NCBI GenBank assembly: GCA_946894095.1 | Contig: OX335658.1 | Coordinates: 15,429,001-15,493,000, forward strand | DNA from: Incurvaria masculella | Taxonomy: Eukaryota > Arthropoda > Insecta > Lepidoptera > Incurvariidae | Reading direction: 5' to 3' | DNA length: 64,000 bases | Shown here: positions 51,348 through 62,806 of the stretch, piece by piece | How positions within the stretch are numbered: position 1 is the stretch's first letter | Layout of the letters: each line of letters opens with the position of its first letter | The notes under the pieces: model-generated | Told to the model about the DNA's origin: nothing | Database searches by the model: none | What the model saw: the letters and a program-made list of their open reading frames with translations, nothing else | Program-made: the position numbers and the translations under genes

Positions 51348-51644
51348 TAAGACATTATTAGCTCTCATAAATGGCTCACAAAGGCCAACACTATATTTAT
51401 ACAATTCTATACTTTCTAATACCAATTGCGATATTTGCACAAACAATCTAAAATTTTTCAATTATCATTTTTGCCACAGAAAAATAATAAACTAGAAAAA
51501 AATTCAACAGTAATTTTCTTTATAAAAAGTTTATAAGGATTGAATCCTATAAAGCATTAGTGCCGAATGTTAAACTGCTTGCGAAAAATAATGAAAAATA
51601 CATTTAAAAAAAATTGAATCAATCAGTGCATTTAATTCAACTCA
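51348..51644. other. AT-rich spacer
   Basis: Nothing recognised. Confidence 0.35.
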
Positions 51645-52245
51645 ATTCATTTCTTTATTTATCCTTGAACTGTGTTGCACTTGGACAACTTCAAACATGT
51701 TTAATGAATTACAAAATTTAAACTAATATCTAAAATAGAATATATTTTCCACATTAAAATATCAAAAAATCTACTAGGAATAATTGATGTCATTAAAAAG
51801 TAAAAATATTCATTAAATTGTCAAAATGTCCTAAAAAATACTAATAAGATAAAGACTGTCTACAAATTAATTCAATAAAAATGCAATATAAAGTGTAATA
51901 AAATAAAAAAAATCATATTAGTAGTCCAGAAAAAAATAAAATAAATTAAATCAATAACGTATACATTATACATGATAGATATGTAAATGGAATTAATAAA
52001 ATCTAAAGAGACAAATACAACTTAAAGTTGAATAACTAGATAAACTTATCACTAAATACTTCTATCAAATTATAATATCTTTTATTGATCAGTATGAATT
52101 TCCCCATACTCTTCCACCTTAAGCCTTTGTCGTGCGATTTTGTGAAATTGTAGTTTTTTGAACCCAGATTTATAGCACATGCAAAAAGATAACTCATGAT
52201 TAAAAATATGTGTTGGAAAGACCAATTGTTACATAAGGATCCCAT
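51645..52245 (-). repeat. Possible LINE 3'-terminal fragment
   Basis: On the minus strand the left edge reads AATAAAGAAATGAATTGAGT with imperfect GAATT repeats, like tails of CR1-type elements. A 69-codon minus-strand frame (52036-52245) has the look of a decayed ORF2 C-terminus but no diagnostic motif. Confidence 0.3.
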
Positions 52246-53178
52246 ACCTTTCGTTTTTTAATAGGACTTTTAGATTTATGTAAAAAAAAATCTGAACCTG
52301 TCTATTTTTATGAAAACAGCTTAATTTTGTGCAAGTTTAACGAATATATTCAGTTAAAAAAGTGACGATATTTTTATTATCTTAGGTTGCTTATATCTTT
52401 AACTGTGACCCCATATACCTCTAAACTAGCAAAATTTCAAAATATTTTATTCAAATTAATTAATTCAAATTAGTTTTCCAGTTTGCCGTAGACGTTTGAT
52501 AGGCCGAGGTGTTGAACGTTGTTCCAGTATGCTCACCTACCCGGAGAAGCCCGCGGTGCGAATATGCTGCGAGGGTGTACATATATTTAAGAACCCAAAT
52601 CAATCGAAAATTTGATATGGATAAGCTTAGGGACTTTAATTTACAACCGTCATTCTATATTAATTATTAAAAGCAAAAAAGTGAGGTCTGTTTTTGTTTG
52701 AACCTGCAATAAATAGGTACCAATTAATTACCATACAAAGATACATATTATAAATGTTTACAACGCCAAAGCAAAAGAAAATTACGAGCTATTAATTCCG
52801 TATGATGGAATCCGTTCAAATCCACGAAATTAATGAAAGAAAAAAAAATACTTACTTTACGAAAGCTAATACGAAAAGGCTTCACACATTTATGTCTTAT
52901 GGCTTTTTAATGTGTTGAAAGCCGTTGTGTTTTGAAAAATGTTGAACGCTTCTAAGGTACAGCAATTAAAACCTAAGCTGATTTAACTGAGATGTGGGCA
53001 TGCCAGCTTCGGCTGTTGGCTCATCACTCAAAATAAATAATTCAGAATTATTGATGATATTAATGTGCTTTCTCTTACTTCGTTTTGAAAATGATACATT
53101 TCATCTTATATTTATAAAACATATTGCTCATTCTTCGTTGGTCACGGGACTTTGCATGTGTTTTCGCATTTCGAAAGC
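52246..53178. other. AT-rich intergenic, nothing recognised
   Basis: No gene recognised. Confidence 0.4.
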
Positions 53179-53475
53179 TTTTTACGGTTCCGTACCCAAA
53201 GGGTGCCAACGGAACCCTATTACTAAGTCTTCGCTGTACGTCCGTCCATCCTTCTGTCCGTCCGTCCGTCCGTCTGTCACAGGGCTGCATCTCATGAACA
53301 GTAATCGGTAGGCAGCTGAATTTTTTACATGGTGTGTATTTATTTTGCCGCTATAAAAACATATAGGTAAAATAAAACATTAAAGGGTTTATTTTTATTG
53401 TGTAGTCATTTTTTAAATACTTTATAATGGTACGTAACCCTTCGAGTGTGAGTTCAACTCGAATTTGGCAGGTTT
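53179..53475 (-). repeat. Rep-A copy
   Basis: TTTTACGGTTCCGTACCCAA, GGGTGCCAACGGAACCC, a CCGT run, GCCGCTATAAAAACATATAG and a diverged GTGTGAGTTCAACTCGAATT end on the minus strand. Confidence 0.8.
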
Positions 53476-54582
53476 TTGTTATTATTCAGTGTGATTACCA
53501 CATAAACAACGAAACTGAAATAAGAACAAATTTTAAAACGTGATTAAAACACCAATTATTATAATTAATGTAATCTAGATACATCTTTAAATATTATCAT
53601 AGAAATTATTTTAGATATAATGCAATCGGACATGGATACCTTATATGAGAATGGGAATTATGCACAACACACCTCATAGACACTACGTGCCAGACGAGGA
53701 CCTACATACCTTTACCTCAAATTGACGAGAAACGTTAAAATAGTATTGATTAAAATTTAAACAATATAAGCGTCCTTTCCATTCATCCTTTATCGCTCAG
53801 GTTATTTCTCTGCTAGGTCTCTTTCCTTTATTTTCCATCGGAGGCGCCCACATTTTTATTCAAGTCTTCCGCCAAATCGTGACTTGCCTTATCAAGTCGG
53901 CACGTAGACACTAGAATTTCGGGTGGCCAACAATTAAAATTCTACTCTTATGCTTTCGCTCAAGAATTTAAATTCTGATTAAAACCGCCTCTACATATTT
54001 CGATTGACTAAAAAAATATGAGTTTTGCTTTAATTGTTCTACAATTACTTTGCAAGGGTTTATGTGTGAATGGTGAATGGTGATGGGTGAATTTTTCAAA
54101 CGGGCATTCAGGGCCAAATCCGAAACTATAAGAAATACCGAAAAACACTCAAAGGAGTCGATCAAAGTCATACAATCGTCTAGTCAAAGTGGTTTGAGCT
54201 TCATTGCGAAAACTTTGATTCTTGAAGATGTGGGTAATGCAAGAATACTTGAAAATTTTAATCAGTTTATTAAAAATCAGTACTTTCCTTTAGTTTGGTG
54301 CATAACATTATAAAAAAAAATGAAATGAAATGCCCACCTGTAAATGTATATATTTTTTATATTTATAATGATTACTCACAGTCATCGGTGAAATTACCTT
54401 TTAAAAAGAATTCATGTCTGATTTCGATCAGCACGCTTGAAATATAATTTTCCTCATGTACCTAATGTGTCTAATAACATTTTTTAAAATGTGTTGTAGT
54501 ATCGTAACAACATATTATTATGGTGTGAGCCATTACGTTCGAATTTCAATGTCAGATTAAAAGATAGAATAATACAATATAA
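53476..54582. other. AT-rich intergenic, nothing recognised
   Basis: Frames at 53968-54313 on both strands overlap and are not recognisable. Confidence 0.4.
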
Positions 54583-54712
54583 AATACTATCTGAGGTATC
54601 CGACTCCGCTCGGGCCAATGTCGTGTGCGTGATGATACCTGAACCTGATGTCGGACTGCACCTAATATTTTATGTCAAATTAGTTCCCCATGCAATCTTT
54701 CATCCTCTTTAA
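54583..54712 (+). repeat. Rep-L, left half
   Basis: ACTATCTGAGGTATCCGACT, CCGCTCGGGCCAATGTCG and GATGTCGGACTGCA, then AGTTCCCCATGCAATCTTTC. Its right side ends at the tandem tail of a LINE. Confidence 0.55.
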
Positions 54713-55100
54713 TAGTAAGTAAGTAAGTCAGTTTATTTGCAAATAAAGGTACAATACATTATCATTTTTTATACATCTATAATATCTGTAGAAAATGTTA
54801 TACCCGCGAAGCGAGTCGTAGTCCAGCACCAGCCTGACTACATTCGCAAAGGTTGTGTCCCGTATGCTTCGCTAGGAGTCCCGTGTTGAAGCATGCGGGT
54901 TTTTTTTTCGCTTGGCTTAAATCATGTACGTAGTAATCAATAAACACTTGCCCAAAGAGAAAGGGTTAATAGATACTATACAAACAAAAAAAGAACAAGT
55001 TGCAGTATGATATGTACTACACTAAGCTAAAATTAAATTACAGAATAATACAGGAACAGTCATCTAAAACTAAAGTCTTACTAAACTAAATAGATTAACT
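54713..55100 (-). repeat. LINE 3' end with tandem ACTT tail
   Basis: AGTAAGTAAGTAAGTCAGTT on the plus strand is an ACTT tail on the minus strand, followed by TTATTTGCAAATAAAGG as a terminal motif. The tail resembles that of the truncated LINE at 17583-17790. The coding part is not recognisable. Confidence 0.4.
54859..54909 (+). repeat. 12-bp hairpin followed by a T run
   Basis: CCCGTATGCTTC and GAAGCATGCGGG pair at 11 of 12 positions around 17 bases and are followed directly by ten T. The shape is that of an intrinsic or Pol III-style stop, but nothing transcribed is evident upstream. Confidence 0.4.
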
Positions 55101-55229
55101 TAATAGTCTTATTAACTTAAAGTCAAAAAAATTGACGAGCCATTCGCGTCAATATTTCCGTGCGAGCAATATGCCTGACGATCATGTTCTCAGGCTGCTT
55201 AATTCGCCAGCTACAGCGAACTAAAAATT

Positions 55230-55384
55230 ATTGTGCAATATGTATATGACTACACGATGCAATAAAAAAAATTGCACAATAACATTTAAACTCGCTCAAA
55301 CTTTCGTTCAATCATTGCGCAATCTTCAATACTACCCTCACACGTTAAATAGTATATATTGAATAATCATCAATATTGTGCAAT
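55230..55384. promoter_or_regulatory. Cluster of four C/EBP-type palindromes
   Basis: ATTGTGCAAT (55230), ATTGCACAAT (55271), ATTGCGCAAT (55314) and ATTGTGCAAT (55375) all fit ATTGYRCAAT, the dimer site of C/EBP-family bZIP factors. Four in 155 bases is far above chance. The last is embedded in AATATTG/CAATATT. It could be an enhancer or part of a palindromic mobile element. Confidence 0.4.
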
Positions 55385-55552
55385 ATTATTGTATGTATTT
55401 GAGCCGCCGAAGTCTCCTTATACTTCAAGCCTTTTAACAAGCTTCCCCATTTTCTTTATTTCACTTAATATTGTAGAGTCTTTAAATTAATAAAAAAAAA
55501 TGTATATTATTTTTATGTTTTTTTTTGTAAATATGTAAAAATAATTTCAAAG

Positions 55553-55967
55553 TTTTTTTTTTTTTTTTATGCGACCTGACATGGATGGCTAATACCACAC
55601 AACTACCTTTATGATATTAGCCCAAGACACCACATTCCCGAAGGAATTAGGTGCCATGCCAGGACCTTCCCTTTATGAGCACGGCTACATTGAATTGGAT
55701 GGAAAACACGGACAATTTTTCATTGCCGCTTCGACCATCTTTTCATCCAATGCGATGGTACCAACCCGGGCGGGCTTAAACCCTACCACCTAGTAGGGGA
55801 AGGGGACCTACAGTTTTACATGGACTCCGAACCATGGAGCAGCTCGCATTCGTGACGAAATGCACTTATCTAACTCGGTAAGAGAAAGACAGTGGTGCAT
55901 GTCGGTATTGAACCCAGGCCTCTGGTACGCTAGGCCAGTCCCCGCGCCACTAGGCTACGAGCCGCTC
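55553..55967 (-). mobile_element. SINE with tRNA-like head, full length
   Basis: The minus strand runs from GAGCGGCTCGTAGCCTAGTG through GGGTTCAATACC and the whole body to a long A tail (T run at 55553-55569). Very similar to the copy at 34717, so probably young. Confidence 0.88.
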
Positions 55968-55997
55968 AAACTTTCAAGCTATAAATAAGTATATTGG

Positions 55998-56656
55998 AAT
56001 AATAATAAAATGGTTTATTTCAGTCAATTTTGCACCCATATGGTTATAAAGTTTACATATGTACAATTTTATAAAAAGATAAATAATTATATGAACTATA
56101 AAATAATAAAAAAATATTACAATCAAAGTAAAATGAATATAAATTCAATCATCATTCAATAAACAATATTTAAAAGTATAAAAATGTTAAAAAATAATAA
56201 AAAAATTCATTAAATTAAAATCAAATGTTGACTCAGAAAGCACTCATTATTTTAAAACAATACAAATTTCCTTCACTCTTATTGTACGTCTGACTCTTTT
56301 ACCTCGAAAACTAGCATTATTTCTCAAATCCACATCCCCTGTCCATTATCGTCGAATCTTTCTCCTGGCTTTGTTCGCCGACCTAAAGGTCCGGGGGCTC
56401 CGTTCCACTTGACTGGGCGAGCGGAATGAAGACAGCACTCGCATGGACGCGGGACGAATCCACTCCGGAATCGGTTCGGAGGCTTTGGATCCGACAAACA
56501 TCTAACCGTTTATTCGCGCACGCCCGAGCGATTCCTCCTCACTCGATACGGCGTCCTGAATACGGTTGGAAAAAAAGGAAATTAACTCTTAACCGACGCA
56601 CTTATTTTCACGAAGGTATCACCATTTGTTCCTGTGAGTTTCTTTAGACCTAATGG
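55998..56656 (-). repeat. Possible LINE 3' part with a G/C-richer frame end
   Basis: On the minus strand the left edge reads GACTGAAATAAACCATTTTA, like an element 3' end. A G/C-richer block at 56340-56560 has a minus-strand frame ending in a basic KARRKIRR segment. No catalytic motif is present. The identification is weak. Confidence 0.3.
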
Positions 56657-57035
56657 ATATATGATATGGATGGCTAATACCGCACAACTACCGTTATGAG
56701 TTTAGCCCGATACTCCAGGATTTTCCCTTTATGAGCACGGCTTTGCTGAACTCGATGGAAATACGGATAATTTTTCGTTGCCTTTTCGACCAACTTTTCA
56801 TCCGACGCGATGATACCAGCTCGGGTGGGCGTAACCCTACCACGTAGTAGGAGAAGTGGACTTACAGTTTAACATAGATTTCTAATCATGGAACAACTCG
56901 CATTCGTAACGAAATGCACTTCTCTCATTATGTCAGAAAGAGAAAAAAAGTGGTGCACGAACAGGGCGGGGACTGGAACACATTACCTCTGGCTAGGAAG
57001 ACAAGTCCATCCGCCCCTGAGCTGCGATCCGCTTG
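56657..57035 (-). mobile_element. Diverged SINE copy
   Basis: The body on the minus strand is recognisable (GATATGGATGGCTAATACCG, TATGAGCACGGCTTTGCTGA, AGCTCGGGTGGGCGTAACCC). The head is strongly altered. An AATGA-type microsatellite follows at 57045-57080. Confidence 0.65.
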
Positions 57036-57307
57036 TGGTATCCAGAAATGAAATGAAATGAAATTAAATTAAATATGAAATGAATGAGATATGAATACTT
57101 TTCCCCTGGGAACTTTTTTTAATATCAAAGAAATTGGTATAATCTGTGTTTTAATTTGGTGCTAAATTGTGGATATACAATATATATGTAAATTATGGTA
57201 TATGTATGTTTACTCAGTATGTACATGGAATGTGATTTGAATGTATGTATAATCGACCGTGAAGCAAGGACACATGAATTGAAGAAAGAGCCCAGTAAAA
57301 AGAACTA

Positions 57308-57394
57308 CTTTACGAATATACTGCAAGGCTGGACCCGAACCAGCAAACATACTATTCGCGGGTATTGCGTCTACCAATTTCGCCACCGGCTGTA
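57308..57394 (-). repeat. Rep-C copy: tRNA-Leu-like sequence, best preserved
   Basis: The minus strand reads GCCGGTGGCGAAATTGGTAG, ACGCAATACCCGCGAATAGT, ATGTTTGCTGGTTCGGGTCC and AGCC. The D-arm part is close to bacterial tRNA-Leu (GTGGCGAAATCGGTAGACGC), and the T arm closes as GCTGG-TTCGGGT-CCAGC. The conserved T before the anticodon and a pairing acceptor stem are absent, so it is not a working tRNA. A and B boxes for Pol III are present. Confidence 0.7.
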
Positions 57395-57469
57395 TACCTA
57401 TAATTTGGAATTCTCCTACAGTCCCTCCTCCCGTAATGAATGCCTCCTACTAACACAGTGTTTAAGATT

Positions 57470-57588
57470 ATACCTGCATACATTTATTGTCCGCATTTAT
57501 ACTGCATACATTTATACACAATATTATACTGCATACATTTATTGCATACATTTATTGTCCTGTCCGCAACGCTTCATCTGCGTTGCGG
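57470..57588. repeat. Small tandem repeat and 9-bp hairpin
   Basis: TGCATACATTTATTG-like units occur four to five times between 57476 and 57560. Then CCGCAACGC (57564-57572) pairs with GCGTTGCGG (57580-57588). The segment after it is shared with 32440-32520. Confidence 0.55.
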
Positions 57589-57725
57589 ATAGTGACTGCA
57601 AAGATTGAACAATCAAACATATTGCCGTCATCACCAAAATCGTATTTGGCATCAGACACTAGAGCCAGTCCTAGGTTGACTTCCTTGGAATAAGCGACGT
57701 ACCTGCTTAGTACGAAAAAGTATAT

Positions 57726-58295
57726 TTACTTCAGTATGTACATATTTTATTTTTATTTTTTTACCTACAGATATTTTAGATTGTCTCTCTTCATCACCCA
57801 AAAGGTTGACTGGAAGAAATCAATCTAAGTGATAAATCCGCCTTTTTGCAATTTTGTTGTTGTTTTGAATTGTTGTTGTACTTGTATTTGTTTTCTATGT
57901 TGCGCAATAAATAATTTATTCGTTCATTCATTCATTCAATGACGAATATTAATATTTCTAAACCTAAATGATCTGTCAATATGCATGTGAGCTGCTTTTA
58001 ACAATAATATTAAATCAGTCAATGCTAATTTTGTAAAATGTATTGAATGTAGGTATTGCAGGTAGGCAATCCATCAGGCGATTTTGCAATTTGCTCGGAT
58101 CACGAATGGGCTATAAAGTAGGACATTCAGCTATATATGACGTCAGCGAACATCGTTCTAGACCGTAACATGTCGCTTATACGATCCTATCCTCACGGTC
58201 CTAATACTGCTCACCAGAACTGAACTCGGCATTACTGGAACTTTGCGATTGAGTACTTAATATAGGTAGTGCACTGGACAGTTGGAATCGATATG
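57726..58295. other. Intergenic, nothing recognised
   Basis: No gene seen; contains a short TTCA microsatellite near 57920. Confidence 0.4.
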
Positions 58296-58915
58296 CTACT
58301 AGATGAGGTCTCGGCTCCGTTCGGGTCAATGTCGTTTTGAACTGAGCCGGTAGTCTAAATTCTCACCTAACGTTTACTTAACTTCGAAGTTCCGTAAAAA
58401 CGTCAAACTCCATACAAGTTTTTACTAAATATTCTGTGGTTTTACTTCCTCAAGCTGTCAAAGTCAAACTCGGTCTTCCAATTTGTATGAAAACGCGGAG
58501 TGGACGTAAACAGCAACGTCGACGTATTTACGGCAACGTTGACTAAGCTGTCAAATCAAACTTGGACTCGCAAATGTTAGTTCGCTTCACGCCCACTGCG
58601 CGCGCTCTTCAATGTCTCCATACATTTAAAAACGCCAGTCGATCGGTTTGCCGTAAACGCCAATTTAGGTGAGAACTCAGACTGCCCACTCTGATGTCGG
58701 ATTGAAGTATTTCCTGGATATGATATGAGTTCCCCATACTAATTACAATCCGCACATTTTTCGCACAATATTTTCATCACAAAAGGTAATCTTTTTCACA
58801 AAAGTTAAGACTATCCCTTTACCGAAATTCATCAAAATTGATTCAGCTCTATAGGCGTGAAAACACAACAGACAGAGAGAGTTACTTTCACATTTCGAAT
58901 ATTAGTATAGGACTG
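58296..58915 (+). repeat. Rep-L copy interrupted by element G
   Basis: The left part has TACTAGATGAGGTCTCGGCT, then CCGTTCGGGTCAATGTCG. The right part resumes at TGTCGGATTGAAGTATTTCC and runs through GAGTTCCCCATAC and AACACAACAGACAGAG to AATATTAGTATAGG. Between them lies element G copy 2. Confidence 0.65.
58350..58700. mobile_element. Inverted-repeat MITE (element G, copy 2) nested in Rep-L
   Basis: AGTCTAAATTCTCACCTAA and TTAGGTGAGAACTCAGACT face each other. The interior matches element G copy 1 in reverse and lacks its 450-base inner segment. CTGA on both sides is a candidate short target duplication. Confidence 0.7.
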
Positions 58916-59387
58916 TTCATTGAATAAGCTCGTTGGAATTTTTTCGTTGTCATGTATATAATTAAAATATTATCAAACGGTAAAACATTACATGAAATAT
59001 TTCACAGTCTCATCGATGACATTGGGCAAATAAAAAGCATTTATTTTGAGTAATAAAGGGAAGTCTAACCTTTTACACATTTACGGCTAATTTAATTCAA
59101 AATATATAACCGTAAAGCATTCAAATATATTTGAATTTCGAAGCTGAAAACAAATAAAATATATTGGTTGATTGATATTGGTTAGTCACAAAATTAGTTT
59201 CAAAATTGTAAAGCTGCGTACGAAAAGGAACATCTGTAAGGAAAATGTTCCTGTAATAATTTTATGCAACATTTGAAAAGGATTAATACGGCTCTTTTGT
59301 TTTGAAGAGGTGAGTTCAGTATAGGTATTTTTTGCTTCAGCAACATGTCTCAAGATTGTTGAACGCTGGTATTTAGAACTTTAGAAC
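58916..59387. other. AT-rich intergenic, nothing recognised
   Basis: No gene or repeat end recognised. Confidence 0.4.
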
Positions 59388-59694
59388 TTTAGTCCAGGAA
59401 CCAGCCTTCTATGCCAGAAGCTGCAGGTTCAATTCCTACTACTACTACTTTCTCACTCTTTCCAAGTTGCATAAGTGCATTTCGTTGCGCGAAAGCGAGC
59501 AGTCCTTGGTTTGAAATCCATGTAAACGCCTTCCTCTACTAGGTGGTAAGGTAAGCCCGCCGGGATTACTATCATAGCATTGGAGGAAATGATGGTCGAA
59601 GCGACAATGAAAACTCGTTCAGGTTCTCCGTCCAGCTCAATTTGACCGCGCTCATAAAGCGATTAATCTGGTATGGAACCAAATTCCTTCGGAT
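59388..59694 (+). repeat. Diverged SINE copy
   Basis: AGGTTCAATTCC as B box, TTTCTCACTCTTTCCAAGTT, AAGTGCATTTCGTTGC, ACTAGGTGGTAAGG and GATGGTCGAAGCGACAATGA. It stops at AAATTCCTTCGG before the tail. Confidence 0.6.
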
Positions 59695-60713
59695 TTTTTT
59701 TCAATTTTATAATCATCTATAGATAGTACACTGCACTCGGATTTGTTATATTTTAACAGGAAACACAGCAAAAAACAACTGGCAAAATATTTTTTCGACG
59801 TCCGCTTAGTCTAAATTTACAAAAACGTTCTTCAAAATAAAAAAACACAGGTAAAGCACTAAAATAAAAATAATTCACAAAGTCAACAAAGTGCATGAAA
59901 TACCTTGGAAAGATTTTGAAAACAATTGAATCAATGTATGGTTCTAGTTATTTATTATTTTCCAAATGATAAAATTGGAAAGTTATGCCACGTATTTTCA
60001 AAAAATGTCGAGGCTGGGACTAAGTAATAATATGGTTATACAATTGTGTGTTTCAGAGTTACTGTCTTTCTAATACACATCTCTACCATAGTTATTACTC
60101 TGGCATTTCTAGCTGTCATAAAATTATGGTACGAGACTCGAGTACATGAGGAATTGAACAAAATGGCGATAAAAACGCATCAGCTGATTTGTAGTTTTGA
60201 CAATTAGTGAATCGAGCGACCCAGGATTATATATTCTGTGTAGTATGCCTACAGTAAGTGCTGCGTAGTCGAGGGCATAGGTGGCGATTCCGGCAGGTGC
60301 TGATTTGAGGTATTTTCTTACGAAGACTTGTGAGCGTAGATTTAATTATTCCCTAGTCTATTCTGAGAGAATCTTATGAGGATATAACTACATCCTATAT
60401 AGTTTTATCCTAATATTTGAGTCGGGTATAACTGTTTTGAGGATAAGTAATAGAATGAGAAATGTTTAACACAAACTAAAACATGCAACCAGCTAAAAAC
60501 ATTGACGTTGACAGCAAATAATGTAACAATATATTCCGAATAAAATTAATATCTTCCTTTCAGATTAAAATCTATCTCTGTCGAATAAAGGTTACGTATA
60601 AGTAGAGCTTTGAGTTCTGTTAAAATAGCCTGTTGTTGAATGAATAATTACTTTATGTCATATCCAGAAAATAGTCCTATTTAGAAGTACATTTATGAAG
60701 ACATATGGTATCA
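59695..60713. other. AT-rich intergenic, nothing recognised
   Basis: No gene or repeat end recognised. Confidence 0.4.
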
Positions 60714-60998
60714 AAACCGGCCAAGTGCGAGTCGGGCTCTTACACGAACGGTTCCGTACCATCATGCATGATTTAACACAAAAAATATGTTTTTTGTATG
60801 GGTATGGAAATTTTTATTACTTTTAAATTTTACCTTTACATTTGATGTTATAGAAGTAAAATAAATACGCATTCTATGAACATTTCAGCTGCTTCCCTAT
60901 TACGGTTCATGAGATATAGCCCGGACGTATGGACCGACGGACAGCGGAAGCTTAGTAATAGGGTTCCGTTGGCACCCTTTGGGTAAGGAACCCTAAAA
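60714..60998 (+). repeat. Rep-A copy
   Basis: AACCGGCCAAGTGCGAGTCG, GATGTTATAGAAGTAAAATA, GGTTCATGAGATATAGCCC and GGCACCCTTTGGGTAAGGAA then CCCTAAAAAG: full length, diverged. Confidence 0.82.
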
Positions 60999-61059
60999 AG
61001 CGATTACCAGAAACATGGACGCTCATTAAGCCAGGATATTAAATATAAATTAATGGGCG

Positions 61060-61130
61060 AAAAACGCAAATGAAAATGGACCATGTTTTTTTTAATCCTA
61101 TTTAATGTAGCCATGCAATATAAGTCGTAG
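61060..61130 (+). repeat. Short SINE body trace
   Basis: AATGAAAATGGACCATGTTT and AATGTAGCCATGCAATATAA match the SINE centre loosely. Confidence 0.3.
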
Positions 61131-62388
61131 ACGAATAAATATACATACATATAATAAATATAATCCTTTTTACCAGCGTGAAACGGATGTACGCTTTACA
61201 CAAATACATAATTATTTTAAATCATGTTCAGTCTTTCAATATCCTACTGACTAGAGTGTAAGAATACCACATTTTTTTCTAACTTAGGAGTAAAACATAG
61301 CAGGATTCTCAGTACTTCGATGACTTGACCTCTAACTTCCCCGCTTTGTTCATTTTGAGCTAAGAGGCAGCGACAAACTAATGGAATTTTCTCATTCTCA
61401 CCGCACCTTTCCCTCCCACCTCTTAACCAAGGCAATACCGCTTTATGGATGACAGATTATAGCAATGTTTGGACATTTTCATTAATATCACCAACTCCAT
61501 TGATCAAAGGATGTCAACCCCCGCGAAAATAATCTCTCGAGAATTGATTCTAGAATCGAACCTCGTTTCGAATCTTCTCGCGACAGTCGTTTGACGCAGG
61601 ATGTGCCTCAGTTTATGATCCGTAAAATCGCATTTAATCGAGAACTGTCGGATACAGCCTGTCAGATGTCTGCAGCACTCACATAGGAAGCCAATCTAAG
61701 CTTTCTTATTTCAATGCAGACATGCGGGCTATAGTTGGTACATAGAAGCATGCTATTTTTCATGTGCGTCGTTATATTCGTTAAAAATCGCTATATTCAT
61801 TTGATCCATACCGTCGCTGTTACCATGTCACCGTTAGTTACTGTTTGATGCTGATTGAAACCAGGCTGTCAGATACAACTCCATCGTAATAGGCATAAAA
61901 TGTCGGCTAAATACGTCAGTTCAATCGCCAAACCGTATGTTGCCAAAACATTAGGTATTCATTAGTTTTTTTGCATAAGAATCGAACAAACAGAAACCTT
62001 TTCAGAGTTAGGCTTCAAAACCAATAAATACTCATAAGTCTTCAAGTAAGTAAATAGAGGGATAGCCTCCGACACATTTGTATATTTGAAATACTTAAAA
62101 TCACGTTTAAAAAACTTCAAACCTGCGATCTGCGATCTTGCGACCCTTGCGAACTGCGGGAGAATTCTGAGTTTTGGGTTAAAGAGAAGGTAGCGGAAAT
62201 CGTAGACCCACTGCCTGCTAAAGGTTTGCGTGCAGGTTCGAGTCTAGCTTTGTATTATGCTTGGAAAGTCGATTTTTTCAGCTTCCCTTTCTAAATAATT
62301 TGCATGTCATTTTCATCCTAGCATGTACATGCATGAATAAAATTATGTCTACAGAAGCGGACGAAGTATGTTAAGATCATTCCGTGTG
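61131..62388. other. Intergenic, nothing recognised
   Basis: Less AT-rich near 61500-61900 but without a recognisable frame. Confidence 0.4.
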
Positions 62389-62806
62389 CGGCTCGTAGCC
62401 TCGTAGCGCGGGACTGGCCTGGCGTACCAGAGGCCTGGTTTCAATACCGACATGCACTACTTTATTTCTCTTTCCGAGTTCGATAAGTGCATGTCGTCAC
62501 GAATGCGAGCTGCTCCATGGTTCGGAATCCATGTAAAACTGTAGGTCCCCTTCCCCTACTATGTGGTAGGGTTTAAGCCCGCCCGGGTTAGTACCATCGC
62601 ATTGGATGAAAATATGGTCGAAGCGGCAATGAAAAATTATCCGTGTTTTCCATCCAGTTCAATGTAGCCGTGCTCATAAAGGGAAAGTCCTGGCATGGCA
62701 CCTAATTTCTTCGGGAATGTAGTGTATTGGGCTAGTATCATAACGTATTATCATAGTAGTATGGTATTAGCCATCCATATCAGGTCGCATAACAATAAAA
62801 ATAAAA
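62389..62806 (+). mobile_element. SINE with tRNA-like head, full length
   Basis: Starts GCGGCTCGTAGCCTCGTAGC. The A box is altered by one base, the B box reads GGTTTCAATACC, and the body is complete. It ends in an A-rich AACAATAAAAATAAAA tail. Confidence 0.82.

Noticed and set aside
55611..55793. Recurring 60-codon frame (also near 28438 and 34763)
   Set aside because: It is the SINE body translated; the same frame recurs in independent copies because of sequence identity, not coding function.
57308..57394. A functional tRNA-Leu gene
   Set aside because: The acceptor stem does not close, the T before the anticodon is missing, and it is repeated within a longer unit.
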